Origin: Sulfitobacter sp. D7
GTDB lineage: Bacteria; Pseudomonadota; Alphaproteobacteria; Rhodobacterales; Rhodobacteraceae
DNA: 64,000 nt
Assembly (NCBI RefSeq): GCF_003611275.1
Contig: NZ_CP020694.1
Span: 124,001-188,000, forward strand
Direction: 5' to 3'
Part shown: positions 46,333 to 55,854 of the stretch, piece after piece
How the letters are laid out: each line of letters opens with the position of its first letter
Numbering within the stretch: the first letter of the stretch is position 1
Notes under the pieces: model-generated
Told to the model about the DNA's origin: nothing
Seen by the model: the letters and a program-made list of their open reading frames with translations, nothing else
Database searches by the model: none
Position numbers and translations under genes: made by a program

Positions 46333-46527
46333 TGTGAGTTCCTTTGTCTGGCTGATTTGAAACTAGCGTTTGGGGCGAGGGGGTAAAGCATATCGGCTGC
46401 GCCAAAAGGTAGCACGGGCGGGCTGCGGGCCGGTTAGCGGTTGAGACCAAGAGGAATTCCTCCGATAACTGCCGGTGAATTTCTTCTGCTTCGAGGGTGA
46501 GATGAACACAACGGCGAGCCGCCTCTG

Positions 46528-47058
46528 ATGGAGATCATGGTCCCCGCTTGGGTCGACGGCACCCTGCAACCGGTTGAAAAACTCGCCGCGCATGAACGCG
46601 GTTTGCGGCATATGGCGGTTTCGGTCTTTGTCATTGCCGAGGGCAAGCTGCTGATGCAGCAGCGCGCGCTTGGCAAATACCACACCCCCGGCCTCTGGGC
46701 GAACACCTGCTGCACGCATCCGCAATGGGATGAGCCGCCCCAAGTCTGCGCCACCCGGCGTTTGGATGAGGAGTTGGGGATCACCGGGTTGGACCTTCAG
46801 CATCGCGGCCAAGTCGAATACCGCGCCGATGTTGGTGGTGGGCTGATTGAGCATGAGGTTGTTGAGGTCTTTCTCGCCCATGCAGACCGGGCACTGTCGA
46901 TCACGGAAAACCCTAATGAGGTGATGGCGACGCGCTGGATCAGCCTGAGCGATCTGCACACCAATCTCGCGCAGAACCCCGAAGAATATACGCCTTGGTT
47001 GCGGATCTACATGGCCGAACACGAAGGTCTGATCCTCGGCGGCGGGGCGATTAAATAA
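46528..47058 (+). CDS. idi: Isopentenyl-diphosphate delta-isomerase (type I)
   Basis: 176 residues of the Nudix-like type I isomerase: AVSVFVIAEGKLLMQQRA, the catalytic cysteine in ANTCCTHPQWDE and the glutamate in EHEVVEVFLA, with ATRRLDEELGI as Nudix-like helix. It interconverts IPP and DMAPP for isoprenoids, including quinones and carotenoids. A second in-frame ATG (46537) is an alternative start. Followed by hemF after 19 nt on the same strand, which links isoprenoid and haem supply as in phototrophic relatives. Confidence 0.94.
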   Translation: MEIMVPAWVDGTLQPVEKLAAHERGLRHMAVSVFVIAEGKLLMQQRALGKYHTPGLWANTCCTHPQWDEPPQVCATRRLDEELGITGLDLQHRGQVEYRADVGGGLIEHEVVEVFLAHADRALSITENPNEVMATRWISLSDLHTNLAQNPEEYTPWLRIYMAEHEGLILGGGAIK

Positions 47059-47077
47059 CAGCAAAGGCGGGCCAGAG

Positions 47078-47959
47078 ATGACCGAAGACATGCAAGACCA
47101 AAAGACACGCGCGGCAGATTGGTTCCGCAAGCTGCGCGATGACATCGTTCAGGCGTTTCATGACATCGAAGCACGTCATGTGGGCGAGGAAGAAGCCGGA
47201 CGGTTCGTGGTCAGCAACACCACCCGCACCGCGCCTGACGGATCAGACGCTGGCGGCGGTGAGATGTCCGTCATGCGCGGCGGGCGCGTGTTTGAGAAGG
47301 TGGGCGTGAATATCTCCACCGTCTACGGCACCTTGGGCGAACGGGCGCAGGCAGCGATGGCCGCGCGCAAAGGGCTGCCGGGCATGGCCGATGATCCGCG
47401 CTTCTGGGCCTCGGGGATCAGTCTGGTTGCGCATATGCAAAACCCGCATGTGCCTGCCGTGCACATGAACACCCGCATGTTCTGGACCCCTCATGCATGG
47501 TGGTTCGGCGGCGGGGCGGATTTGAACCCTTGCATCGAATATGACGAGGACACCGCGCATTTTCATGCCGAGATGAAGGCGGCCTGTGACCCCCATGGTG
47601 CCATGCTCTATGACGAGTTGAAGACTTGGGCGGATGAGTATTTCTACATCCCGCACCGCAAACGCGCGCGGGGTGTGGGCGGGATTTTCTATGACGACCG
47701 CAACAGCGGTGATTGGGCGGCGGATTTCGCCCTGACGCAGGATGTGGGCCGGGCATTTCTGCCCGCCTATGTGCCACTGGTCGACAAACGGCGCGAGATC
47801 GAGTGGGACATGGACGATAAGGACGTGCAACTGCGCCACCGTGGGCTCTATGCGGAGTATAACCTCGTCTATGACCGGGGGACGAAGTTCGGGTTGGAGA
47901 CGGGGCATGACCCCGATGCGGTGCTGATGAGCCTGCCGCCTATGGCGAAGTGGGTTTGA
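47078..47959 (+). CDS. hemF: Oxygen-dependent coproporphyrinogen III oxidase
   Basis: 293 residues; decarboxylates coproporphyrinogen III to protoporphyrinogen IX using oxygen. Signature segments: GGEMSVMRGGRVFEKVGVN, HMNTRMFWTP, GGGADLNPCIEY, HRKRARGVGGIFYDD, and RGTKFGLETG at the end. Length is typical. It follows idi and is followed by an inverted repeat element, then by hemE on the other strand. Confidence 0.96.
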   Translation: MTEDMQDQKTRAADWFRKLRDDIVQAFHDIEARHVGEEEAGRFVVSNTTRTAPDGSDAGGGEMSVMRGGRVFEKVGVNISTVYGTLGERAQAAMAARKGLPGMADDPRFWASGISLVAHMQNPHVPAVHMNTRMFWTPHAWWFGGGADLNPCIEYDEDTAHFHAEMKAACDPHGAMLYDELKTWADEYFYIPHRKRARGVGGIFYDDRNSGDWAADFALTQDVGRAFLPAYVPLVDKRREIEWDMDDKDVQLRHRGLYAEYNLVYDRGTKFGLETGHDPDAVLMSLPPMAKWV

Positions 47960-47994
47960 GGTAGCGTTCAGCCCGGAATCAAGCCGCAGGCGCC

Positions 47995-48174
47995 GGGCCA
48001 TCGCCTGCTCGCCCGTCACGCCGGAGGCGTGCCGCCATATTTGGCGCACCTTCGGTACGACCGGGTAGGCGATTTGGTGAGGCTGGGCGTAACCTCGTGA
48101 GTTCGCACCAAGGCTGAGGCATAAAGTGGCATGAACCAACGTGACATCGCCCACCCGCGGGCAGGCGATGGCCC
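47995..48174. repeat. Inverted-repeat (REP-like) element between hemF and hemE
   Basis: A 14-bp arm GGGCCATCGCCTGC at 47995-48008 has its exact reverse complement at 48161-48174, extended inside by CGCCCGTCAC against GTGACATCGCCC. The 180-bp element also holds a short ACGCC-GGAGGCGT palindrome. No ORF or terminator T-tract. It is about the size and style of proteobacterial intergenic palindromic repeats. Confidence 0.55.
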
Positions 48175-48194
48175 TCATCTCTTAGCGCGAGTGT

Positions 48195-49235
48195 TCAGCC
48201 GCGCGTCCCGCGCACGGTATCAATCATCAATTGTACATTCTCCGGGTCCGCATCCGGCGTAATCCCGTGGCCAAGATTAAAGATATGCGGCCCCTTCGAC
48301 AACGCATCGACAATCGCCCGCGTCTCCTCGACCAACGCATCCCCGCCCGTCACCATATGCGAGGATTTCAGATTGCCCTGCACACAGCCATGCGGCTGCA
48401 CGTTCTCGGCGACCCATTCTGCGCTCACCGCATCATCCACGGCAATGCAGTCCGCCCCAGTCGCGGCATGCAGATTGGCAAACCGCGCCCCGGCACCGCG
48501 CGGGAAGGCGATGATCGGTACGCCCGGATGGCGGGCCTTGAGCGCGCTGATGATCTGGCGCAGCGGCTCGGTCGAATAACGGTCAAAATCGGTGCCTTGA
48601 AGCGATCCGGCCCAGCTGTCGAAGAGCTTCACCACCTCGGCCCCGGCTTGGATCTGCATATCGAGGTATTCTATCGTCGCCAGCGTAATCCGCTCCATCA
48701 GCGCATCGAACACCTCGGGGTTCTCATCTTTCAAGGCATGGGCTGGCCCCTGATCCGGCGTGCCTTTGCCCGCGATCATATAGGTCGCCACGGTCCAAGG
48801 TGCGCCGGCGAAACCGATCAGCGTGGTTTCCTCGGGCAGTTCGCGCGACAGGATGCGCACGGTCTCGTAAATCGGGGCGAGGTGGTCGTGAATGGCATCC
48901 GCCGGTTTCAGCGCTTCCATCTCGGCCTTGGTGGTGATCGTCGACAGACGCGGCCCTTCGCCGGTGACAAACCACAGGTCCGCCCCAAGCGCCTGCGGCA
49001 CCAGCAGGATGTCGGCAAAAAGGATCGAGCCATCAAACCCATAGCGCCGGATCGGCTGCAACGTCACCTCGGCGGCCAGTTCGGGGTTATAGCAGAGCGA
49101 CAGGAAATCCCCCGCCTTGGCCCGCGTCGCGCGGTACTCCGGCAGGTAGCGCCCAGCTTGCCGCATCATCCAGATCGGTGGGGTCGGCAGGGTTTCGCCC
49201 GCAAGGGCGCGCAGGATGGTCTTATTCGCAGTCAT
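48195..49235 (-). CDS. hemE: Uroporphyrinogen decarboxylase
   Basis: 346 residues; decarboxylates all four acetates of uroporphyrinogen III. Substrate-binding [17 protein letters not shown] near the N-terminus, [30 protein letters not shown] and VQGNLKSS motifs are all present. It is divergent from hemC across 84 nt, so both could share regulation. hemE marks the origin region in Caulobacter. Confidence 0.97.
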   Translation of the reverse strand: MTANKTILRALAGETLPTPPIWMMRQAGRYLPEYRATRAKAGDFLSLCYNPELAAEVTLQPIRRYGFDGSILFADILLVPQALGADLWFVTGEGPRLSTITTKAEMEALKPADAIHDHLAPIYETVRILSRELPEETTLIGFAGAPWTVATYMIAGKGTPDQGPAHALKDENPEVFDALMERITLATIEYLDMQIQAGAEVVKLFDSWAGSLQGTDFDRYSTEPLRQIISALKARHPGVPIIAFPRGAGARFANLHAATGADCIAVDDAVSAEWVAENVQPHGCVQGNLKSSHMVTGGDALVEETRAIVDALSKGPHIFNLGHGITPDADPENVQLMIDTVRGTRG

Positions 49236-49319
49236 TATGGCGTTCCTAATTGTGGCAAACCCGTAGGTAGCGCAGGTACAGCAGTTGTCAGTTCATGTCG
49301 ACGGGGGTAGGGATGCGTC

Positions 49320-50267
49320 ATGACGTATCAGCTCCCCACCCCGGCCCGGCCCCTCAACATCGGCACACGCGGATCGCTTCTGGCGCTCGCGCAAGCGAAT
49401 GAGGTGCGCGACCGGCTTGCCGCCGCCTTTGACCTGCCGTTTGAAGCGTTTACGATCGTGGTGATCAAGACCACCGGCGACAAGATCATCGACCGCCCGT
49501 TGAAAGAGATCGGCGGCAAGGGGCTGTTCACCCGCGAGATTGAGGCCGCGCTGCTCGACGGCTCCATCGACATCGCGGTGCATTCGATGAAGGATATGCC
49601 GACGCTGCAACCCGGTGGGCTGTTGATCGACACCTATCTCCCGCGCGAGGATTGCCGCGATGCGTTTATCTCGCCGCATTTGAAATCCATCGCCGACCTG
49701 CCGCAGGGCGCGGTCGTTGGCACCTCCAGCCTGCGCCGTCGTGCGCAGGTCAAACTGCGTCGGCCTGATCTGGAAGTGGTCGAGTTTCGCGGCAATCTGC
49801 AGACCCGTTTGAAAAAGCTGGATGACGGCGTGGCCGAAGCGACATTCCTTGCCATGGCCGGGCTGAACCGGCTGAAAATGGACGATGTGCCGCAGGCCGC
49901 CGTGCATCCCGATGACATGCTGCCCGCCATCGCCCAGGGGGCGATTGGGGTTGAACGCCGTGTTGATGACAGCCGCGCCGCCGACATGTTGGCCGCGATC
50001 CATGACCGCGCCACGGGCGAACAACTGGCCGCCGAACGCGCGTTTCTGGCAACGCTTGACGGCTCTTGCGAGACGCCCATCGCCGGGCTGGCCGAACTCA
50101 ACGGCACCGAGATGCGCCTGCGCGGTCAGGTGCTGCGCCCGGACGGGTCAGACGCCATCGGCGACGACGTGACCTGCGCCATTTCCGACGGCGCCGCGGC
50201 GGGCGAGGCGATGGCCCGCAAGCTTCTGGCCGAGGCCGGACCGGGTTTCTTTGACTGGCGCGAATGA
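49320..50267 (+). CDS. hemC: Hydroxymethylbilane synthase (porphobilinogen deaminase)
   Basis: 315 residues; polymerises four porphobilinogens on a dipyrromethane cofactor. The cofactor cysteine is in LDGSCETPIAG near residue 250, with GTRGSLLALAQANEV, DIAVHSMKDMPT, and VGTSSLRRRAQ as substrate-binding arginine motifs. Its TGA overlaps the LysR ATG by 4 nt, an odd but possible coupling with a regulator. Confidence 0.97.
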   Translation: MTYQLPTPARPLNIGTRGSLLALAQANEVRDRLAAAFDLPFEAFTIVVIKTTGDKIIDRPLKEIGGKGLFTREIEAALLDGSIDIAVHSMKDMPTLQPGGLLIDTYLPREDCRDAFISPHLKSIADLPQGAVVGTSSLRRRAQVKLRRPDLEVVEFRGNLQTRLKKLDDGVAEATFLAMAGLNRLKMDDVPQAAVHPDDMLPAIAQGAIGVERRVDDSRAADMLAAIHDRATGEQLAAERAFLATLDGSCETPIAGLAELNGTEMRLRGQVLRPDGSDAIGDDVTCAISDGAAAGEAMARKLLAEAGPGFFDWRE

Positions 50268-51196
50268 TCGGCAATCTCTTCACGCTGAAACAGCTTGAAG
50301 CGCTGATCTGGGTCGCGGACCTTGGCAGCTTTCGCCGCGCCGCTGCACATCTGAACACGACACAGCCCAATATCTCGGCCCGGATCTCCGGGCTGGAGGC
50401 GACACTGGGTGTCACCCTTATGCAGCGCGACGCCGGGTCGATCCGGCTGACCGAAAAAGGCACCGCCCTGCTGGCCCAAGCCCGCCGCGTGCTGCGCGAA
50501 GCCGAGGCACTGGTCGAGACCGCCGCGCGGCCTGACTTGATCGACGACAGCCTGCGCCTTGGGGTGACCGAGGTGGTCGCCAGCACATGGCTGCGCCCCT
50601 TCCTGCGCGCATTGGCCGAGGTCTATCCCAACCTCACCGTCGAACTTACCGTCGACCTGTCCCGCGATCTGGACCAAGAGCTTGCCGCCCATGCGCTTGA
50701 CCTGACGTTGCAAACCGCGCCCTTCTCGACCCCGGCGAGCGGGCAGGTGGACTTGGCGACCTATGACTACATCTGGGTCGCTGCCCCTGAATTGGCCGCG
50801 CAGATCGGCCCCGCCCCCGATTTTGCCGCGATGCTGCGCCATCCGGTGCTGGGCCATGCGCGGCACACGCAGGCCCATTCCGATTTGATCCGCCATTTCG
50901 ATGGCACCACCGCGCCCAAGGCCCGTTTGGTGCCTTCGAGCAGCCTATCGGCGGCGATGAACATGGTGCTCGACGGGATGGGCGTGGCGGTGATGCCGCG
51001 TGTCATGGTGGCAGGCGCGCTGGCCGATGGGGCGTTGCAAACCCTGCCCGTCGCATGGCATCCGCGCCCCTTGCAGGTCGCCGCGCGCTATCACGCGGAT
51101 CGCACGCCCGCCTATGTCACCCGCGCCGCCGAACTGGCCCGTGACTGCGCCCGGGCTTTCGATGCAGAGGATCGAAAAAAACTTTCACACCCATAG
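50264..51196 (+). CDS. LysR family transcriptional regulator
   Basis: 310 residues. Winged helix-turn-helix (about 5-65: FTLKQLEALIWVADLGSFRRAAAHLNTTQPNISARISGLE) and periplasmic-binding-like ligand domain (about 90-300). It overlaps hemC but its better functional partner is hyuA, 62 nt downstream on the same strand. It probably regulates the hyuAB genes. The final residues carry an unusual DRKKLSHP end; the intergenic region before hyuA is AT-rich (AGAATATAATAATTTG), a likely promoter. Confidence 0.92.
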   Translation: MIGNLFTLKQLEALIWVADLGSFRRAAAHLNTTQPNISARISGLEATLGVTLMQRDAGSIRLTEKGTALLAQARRVLREAEALVETAARPDLIDDSLRLGVTEVVASTWLRPFLRALAEVYPNLTVELTVDLSRDLDQELAAHALDLTLQTAPFSTPASGQVDLATYDYIWVAAPELAAQIGPAPDFAAMLRHPVLGHARHTQAHSDLIRHFDGTTAPKARLVPSSSLSAAMNMVLDGMGVAVMPRVMVAGALADGALQTLPVAWHPRPLQVAARYHADRTPAYVTRAAELARDCARAFDAEDRKKLSHP

Positions 51197-51258
51197 AATA
51201 TAATAATTTGCACCGATGCTGCGCCCGCCCCTATCCTGCGCCCAAATAGGAGTGAGAC

Positions 51259-53337
51259 ATGGCAGCAGAAACCATCCGATTGGGCGTTGATATTGGCGGC
51301 ACGTTTACCGACGTGGTTCTGGAAAAGGGCGGCGAAAGTTTCTCGACCAAGGTGCTGACCACCTATGCCGCGCCCGAGAACGCGATCATCGACGGGATGC
51401 ATCAGGTCTGCACCAAGGCCGGGGTCACCCCTGCCGACCTGACCCAGATCATCCACGGCACAACGCTGGCCACCAACGCGCTGATCGAGCGGCGCGGGGC
51501 CAAGACGGCGCTGATCACGACCCAAGGTTTCCGCGACGTGATCGAGATGCGCACCGAAAGCCGGTTCGAGCAATATGACCTGAACCTCAATCTGCCCGAA
51601 CCGCTGCTGCCACGGCAGATGCGCTACACGGTCAGCGAACGTGTCGATGCCACCGGGGCCGTGCTGGTCCCGCTGGACCGGGCCGAGGTTGAGGCGCTGG
51701 CCGACCGTATCGCGGACGCTGGCTATGACAGCGTCGCCGTGGGGCTGATCCATTCCTACCTGAATGACGCGCATGAACGGCTGATCCGCGAGGTGCTGGA
51801 AGAGCGGCTGCCAGGGGTCATGGTCTCGATCTCTTCCGAAGTGTCGCCGCAGATGCGCGAGTATGAGCGGTTCAACACCGTGGTCGCCAATGCCTATATC
51901 AAGCCGCTGATGAAAAGCTACCTCGGGCGGCTTGAAGGGCGGCTTCAGGAAGAGGGTGTCTCTTGCAACATCTTCCTGATGCATTCGGGCGGCGGCATCA
52001 TCTCGATCGAAAGCGCTGCCGAATTCCCCGTGCGGCTGGTGGAATCCGGCCCAGCGGGGGGCGCGGTCTTTGCCGCCAACATCGCCGCCCGCTACGGGCT
52101 CGACAAGGTGCTGAGCTTTGACATGGGCGGCACGACGGCCAAGATTTGCCTGATCAAGAACCAGACGCCCAAGACCAGCCGGGTGTTCGAAGTGGCGCGG
52201 ACCTATCGGTTCAAAAAAGGGTCGGGCATGCCGATTTCGATCCCGGTGATCGACATGGTGGAAATCGGCGCGGGCGGCGGCAGCCTCGCGCATGTGGACG
52301 CGATGCGCCAAATCCGGGTCGGGCCAGAAAGCGCGGGCTCCGAGCCCGGCCCCGCCTGTTATGGCCGGGGTGGCGCGAAACCCGCGGTGACCGATGCTGA
52401 TCTGGTGCTGGGCAAGCTTGACCCCGACAACTTCGCGGGCGGCTCAATGCGGCTGGATACCGCAGGTTCCGAGACGGCGTTGCATCAGGTCATTGGGCAG
52501 GAACTCGACATGGACGCCGCCACCGCCGCCTTCGGTTTGGCCGAGGTGGTGGACGAGAACATGGCCAATGCCGCGCGGGTCCATGCGGTGGAAAACGGCG
52601 AGGATCTCAGCGACTACACGATGATCGCCTTCGGCGGTGCGGCTCCGCTGCACGCCGGGCGGCTCTGTGAGAAACTGGGCGTCGAACGTCTGTTGGTGCC
52701 GCCCGGCGCCGGGGTCGGCTCGGCCATCGGCTTCCTGCGCGCGCCCTTCAGCTTCGAGGCCAACCGCTCGGTCTATATGAAGCTGTCGGATTTCGACGCG
52801 GGCCGCATCAAGACGCTGCTGGCCGAACTGCAGGAAGAGGCCACCGGCTTTGTCCGCAACTGCGACGCCCAAGCGGAAATTCTGTCGGAATACAAAGTCT
52901 ACATGCGCTACAGCGGGCAGGGCTGGGAGATCCCCATCGTGCTGGACGAGGCAGACGCCCTAAACCCCAATGCCGTCCGGTTCGAGGCGCTTTTTGAGGC
53001 GGATTACGCCAAGCTTTTCGGTCGTACCGTCGAGGGGTTGGATATCGAGATCACGGTCTGGTCGGTCAATGCCACCACCCCGCCCGAGGCGGTCGCCCGC
53101 ACCGCAGAGCAGTCTCCGGGTACGGCGGCAGATGTGGCTCTAACACGGCGTATGTTCGACCCGGCGCTCGCCGAATACTGCGATGCCGACGTGGTCCTGC
53201 GCGCCCAGATGGCCCCCGGCCAGACCGCCCAAGGCCCCGCCGCGATCACCGAGGATGAGACGACGATCATCCTGCCCGCGTCACGCCGCGCCATCTGCCA
53301 GCCGGACGGCTGCATCGACATCACCGTGAGAGGGTAA
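51259..53337 (+). CDS. hyuA: Hydantoinase/oxoprolinase subunit A (HyuA)
   Basis: 692 residues with the HyuA/AcxA layout: an N-terminal DIGGTFTDVVLE ATPase phosphate-1 motif, HGTTLATNALIER, a SGPAGGAVFAANI/FDMGGTTAKICL central actin-fold loop, and a C-terminal AFGGAAPLHAG domain. ATP-dependent members hydrolyse 5-oxoproline, N-methylhydantoin or carboxylate acetone-type ketones; the substrate is not decided. Followed by hyuB after 4 nt; the two form a heteromer. Confidence 0.9.
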   Translation: MAAETIRLGVDIGGTFTDVVLEKGGESFSTKVLTTYAAPENAIIDGMHQVCTKAGVTPADLTQIIHGTTLATNALIERRGAKTALITTQGFRDVIEMRTESRFEQYDLNLNLPEPLLPRQMRYTVSERVDATGAVLVPLDRAEVEALADRIADAGYDSVAVGLIHSYLNDAHERLIREVLEERLPGVMVSISSEVSPQMREYERFNTVVANAYIKPLMKSYLGRLEGRLQEEGVSCNIFLMHSGGGIISIESAAEFPVRLVESGPAGGAVFAANIAARYGLDKVLSFDMGGTTAKICLIKNQTPKTSRVFEVARTYRFKKGSGMPISIPVIDMVEIGAGGGSLAHVDAMRQIRVGPESAGSEPGPACYGRGGAKPAVTDADLVLGKLDPDNFAGGSMRLDTAGSETALHQVIGQELDMDAATAAFGLAEVVDENMANAARVHAVENGEDLSDYTMIAFGGAAPLHAGRLCEKLGVERLLVPPGAGVGSAIGFLRAPFSFEANRSVYMKLSDFDAGRIKTLLAELQEEATGFVRNCDAQAEILSEYKVYMRYSGQGWEIPIVLDEADALNPNAVRFEALFEADYAKLFGRTVEGLDIEITVWSVNATTPPEAVARTAEQSPGTAADVALTRRMFDPALAEYCDADVVLRAQMAPGQTAQGPAAITEDETTIILPASRRAICQPDGCIDITVRG

Positions 53338-53341
53338 GCCC

Positions 53342-55051
53342 ATGGCACAGACACATTCCAACGTCGCCTATCAGGTCATGTGGAACCGGCTGATCTCGGT
53401 CGTTGAGGAACAGGCGCAGGCGCTGGTGCGCACCGCCTTTTCGACCTCGGTGCGCGAGGCGGGCGATCTCTCGGCCGGGGTCTATGATACCGACGGTCAG
53501 ATGCTGGCGCAGGCGGTCACCGGCACGCCCGGCCACGTCAACGCCATGGCCGACGCGGTGGCGCATTTTATCCGCCGCATCGGGCGGCAGAACATCCTTG
53601 AGGGCGACGTTTATATCACCAACGACCCTTGGGAGGGGACGGGCCATCTGCATGACATCACCATGGTCACGCCGTCTTTTCACCGTGGCAAGCTGGTCGG
53701 CTTCTTTGCCTGCACCGCGCATATCGTCGACATCGGCGGGCGTGGCTTTGGTGCGGATGCGGCGAGCGTCTACGAAGAAGGGCTCTACCTGCCGATCATG
53801 AAATTCGCCGATGCGGGCAAGGTCGACGCGACACTGGTGCGGATCATCCGTGGCAACGTGCGCGAGCCGGATCAATTGGTCGGCGACATCTACGCGCTGA
53901 CCACCTGCAACGAGATCGGCCACCGCCGGTTGATCGACATGATGGAGGAGTTTGCCCTCGACGATCTCACCGGCATCGCGGGTTTCATCCTCGACAATTC
54001 CCGCCGCGCCACGCTGGAGCGGATCGCGGCGCTGCCACGCCAGCAGGCGACCGGCGAGATGACCATCGACGGGTTCGACACGCCGATCACGCTGAAGGTT
54101 ACGGTGAGCATCAAAGAGGATCACATCCTGTCGGATTTCGCGGGCACCAGCGGGATCGACAAGAAGGGCATCAACTGCCCGCTGGTCTATACCAAGGCCT
54201 ATGCCTGCTACGCGCTGAAATGCGCCATCGCGCCGGAGATTCCCAACAACGCCGCCTCGCTAGAGCCGTTTCGGATCACCGCGCCCGAAGATACCATCGT
54301 AAACGCCGTGCACCCGGCACCCGTGGCCCTGCGGCACATCGTGGGTCACTTCGTGCCCGATACAGTCTACGCGGCGCTGGATCAGATTCTGCCCAATCTT
54401 GTCCCTGCCGAGGGCGCGGGCTGCCTGTGCAACTTCCAAGTCAGTCTGCGCCCGCGCACGGATGCGCAAGCCCCCGCAGGCGCGCGCCGGGCCGAGGTGC
54501 TGACCTTCAACTCCGGTGGTTCGGGCGCGCGGCCGCAGCATGATGGGCTGAACGCCACAGCCTTCCCCTCGGGCGTGATGACCATGCCGGTGGAGGCCAC
54601 GGAACATGCCGGTCCTGTGGTGATCTGGCGCAAAGAACTGCGCCCCGACAGCGGCGGCGCGGGTCGCCAGCGCGGGGGGCTGGGGCAGTACATGGAAGTC
54701 AGCGCCCGCGCGGGGCATGAGTTCGACATGCAGGCCATGTTTGACCGCGTCGATCATCCCGCCCGTGGGCGGCAGGGCGGTGCCCCCGGTGCCCCGACCA
54801 CCATCGCCCGCGACGATGGCACGCCGATGCGCGGCAAGGGCAAACAGTTCGTGCCGCATGGGGCAAAGGTGATGATGGCCTTTCCGGGGGGCGCGGGCTA
54901 CGGCCCCGCCATCGAGCGCCCCAAGGACTTGGTGAAACGCGACCTTCTGCGCGGCTATATAAGCGCCGAGGTGGCTGCGGCGGACTATGGGCTGAGCGCC
55001 GAAGACATCCGCGAGGTGCAAGAGGCGATCCGCAAGGGCACGGACCTGTGA
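53342..55051 (+). CDS. hyuB: Hydantoinase/oxoprolinase subunit B (HyuB)
   Basis: 569 residues, HyuB family: SFSTSVREAGDLSAGVYDTDGQMLAQAVTG-type N-terminus (as VRTAFSTSVREAGDLSAG), EGDVYITNDPWEGTGHLHD, FACTAHIVDIGG, then the C-terminal GGAPGAPTTIARDDGTPM region. It is the cyclic-amidase partner of HyuA. The pair usually acts on 5-oxoproline or N-carbamoyl-type rings. It is followed by a FAH-family gene with a ribosome site 98 nt later. Confidence 0.9.
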   Translation: MAQTHSNVAYQVMWNRLISVVEEQAQALVRTAFSTSVREAGDLSAGVYDTDGQMLAQAVTGTPGHVNAMADAVAHFIRRIGRQNILEGDVYITNDPWEGTGHLHDITMVTPSFHRGKLVGFFACTAHIVDIGGRGFGADAASVYEEGLYLPIMKFADAGKVDATLVRIIRGNVREPDQLVGDIYALTTCNEIGHRRLIDMMEEFALDDLTGIAGFILDNSRRATLERIAALPRQQATGEMTIDGFDTPITLKVTVSIKEDHILSDFAGTSGIDKKGINCPLVYTKAYACYALKCAIAPEIPNNAASLEPFRITAPEDTIVNAVHPAPVALRHIVGHFVPDTVYAALDQILPNLVPAEGAGCLCNFQVSLRPRTDAQAPAGARRAEVLTFNSGGSGARPQHDGLNATAFPSGVMTMPVEATEHAGPVVIWRKELRPDSGGAGRQRGGLGQYMEVSARAGHEFDMQAMFDRVDHPARGRQGGAPGAPTTIARDDGTPMRGKGKQFVPHGAKVMMAFPGGAGYGPAIERPKDLVKRDLLRGYISAEVAAADYGLSAEDIREVQEAIRKGTDL

Positions 55052-55149
55052 AAGAGTTATCGCTCAAGGGTTTATAAGCGCACGGGGGTCATTGACTGTT
55101 ACAAAGCGCGGGTGTTCCTTGGCCCCATCATGCCAAGAGGAACCCAGTG

Positions 55150-55839
55150 ATGTATGTGATTGACCCCCCAAAGCAAAGCAGCCTTGCCGTTCAAGGCACC
55201 AGCGACCGTTTCCCGGTGCGCCGCGTCTTTTGCGTGGGCCGTAACTATGAGGCGCATGTGCTTGAGATGGGCAATGACATGCGCGACCCGCCGTTCTTTT
55301 TCACCAAACCCGCCGATGCCACGCTGGATACGCCCTGCACCGTGCCCTATCCGCCGCTGACGGAGGATTTCCACTTCGAGGCAGAGCTTGTCATCGCCAT
55401 CGGCAAGGGCGGCGCAAACATCGCAGAAGCGGATGTAATGGATCACATCTGGGGCGCATCTGTGGGCATCGATTTCACCCGCCGCGACCTTCAGGCACAG
55501 GCCAAGAAGATGGGCCGCCCGTGGGATTGGTCCAAAGCCTTTGACAATTCCGCGCCCATCGCGCCGATCCTGCCCATCGCCGATGTCGCCTCGGTGGAGA
55601 AGGGCCGCCTATGGCTGGCCGTGAACGGCGAGATGAAACAGGAGGCCGATCTGTCACAGATGATCTGGTCGGTGCGCGAACATACCGCCACCCTGTCGCA
55701 GGCCGTGACGCTGGCACCGGGTGACATCATCATGACCGGCACGCCCGCCGGTGTCGCGGCTGTGCAGCCCGGCGATGTGATCACCGGGGGGGTCGACGGC
55801 ATCTCTGAGTTCGAGGTCACCGTCGGCCCGCGCGCCTAA
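55150..55839 (+). CDS. Fumarylacetoacetate hydrolase family protein
   Basis: 229 residues from the ATG at 55150, just after an in-frame GTG and an AGAGGA ribosome site. FAH fold: VFCVGRNYEAHVLEMG, PFFFTKPADATLD, the metal-site FHFEAELVIAIGKGG, and AGDIIMTGTPAGV near the C-terminus. Family members hydrolyse or decarboxylate acylpyruvates and related beta-diketo acids, often in amino-acid or aromatic catabolism. Its position after hyuAB suggests a shared catabolic function, but no specific substrate can be named. It meets the convergent TPR gene after 15 nt. Confidence 0.9.
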   Translation: MYVIDPPKQSSLAVQGTSDRFPVRRVFCVGRNYEAHVLEMGNDMRDPPFFFTKPADATLDTPCTVPYPPLTEDFHFEAELVIAIGKGGANIAEADVMDHIWGASVGIDFTRRDLQAQAKKMGRPWDWSKAFDNSAPIAPILPIADVASVEKGRLWLAVNGEMKQEADLSQMIWSVREHTATLSQAVTLAPGDIIMTGTPAGVAAVQPGDVITGGVDGISEFEVTVGPRA

Positions 55840-55854
55840 AGTACGCGGCCCGGT

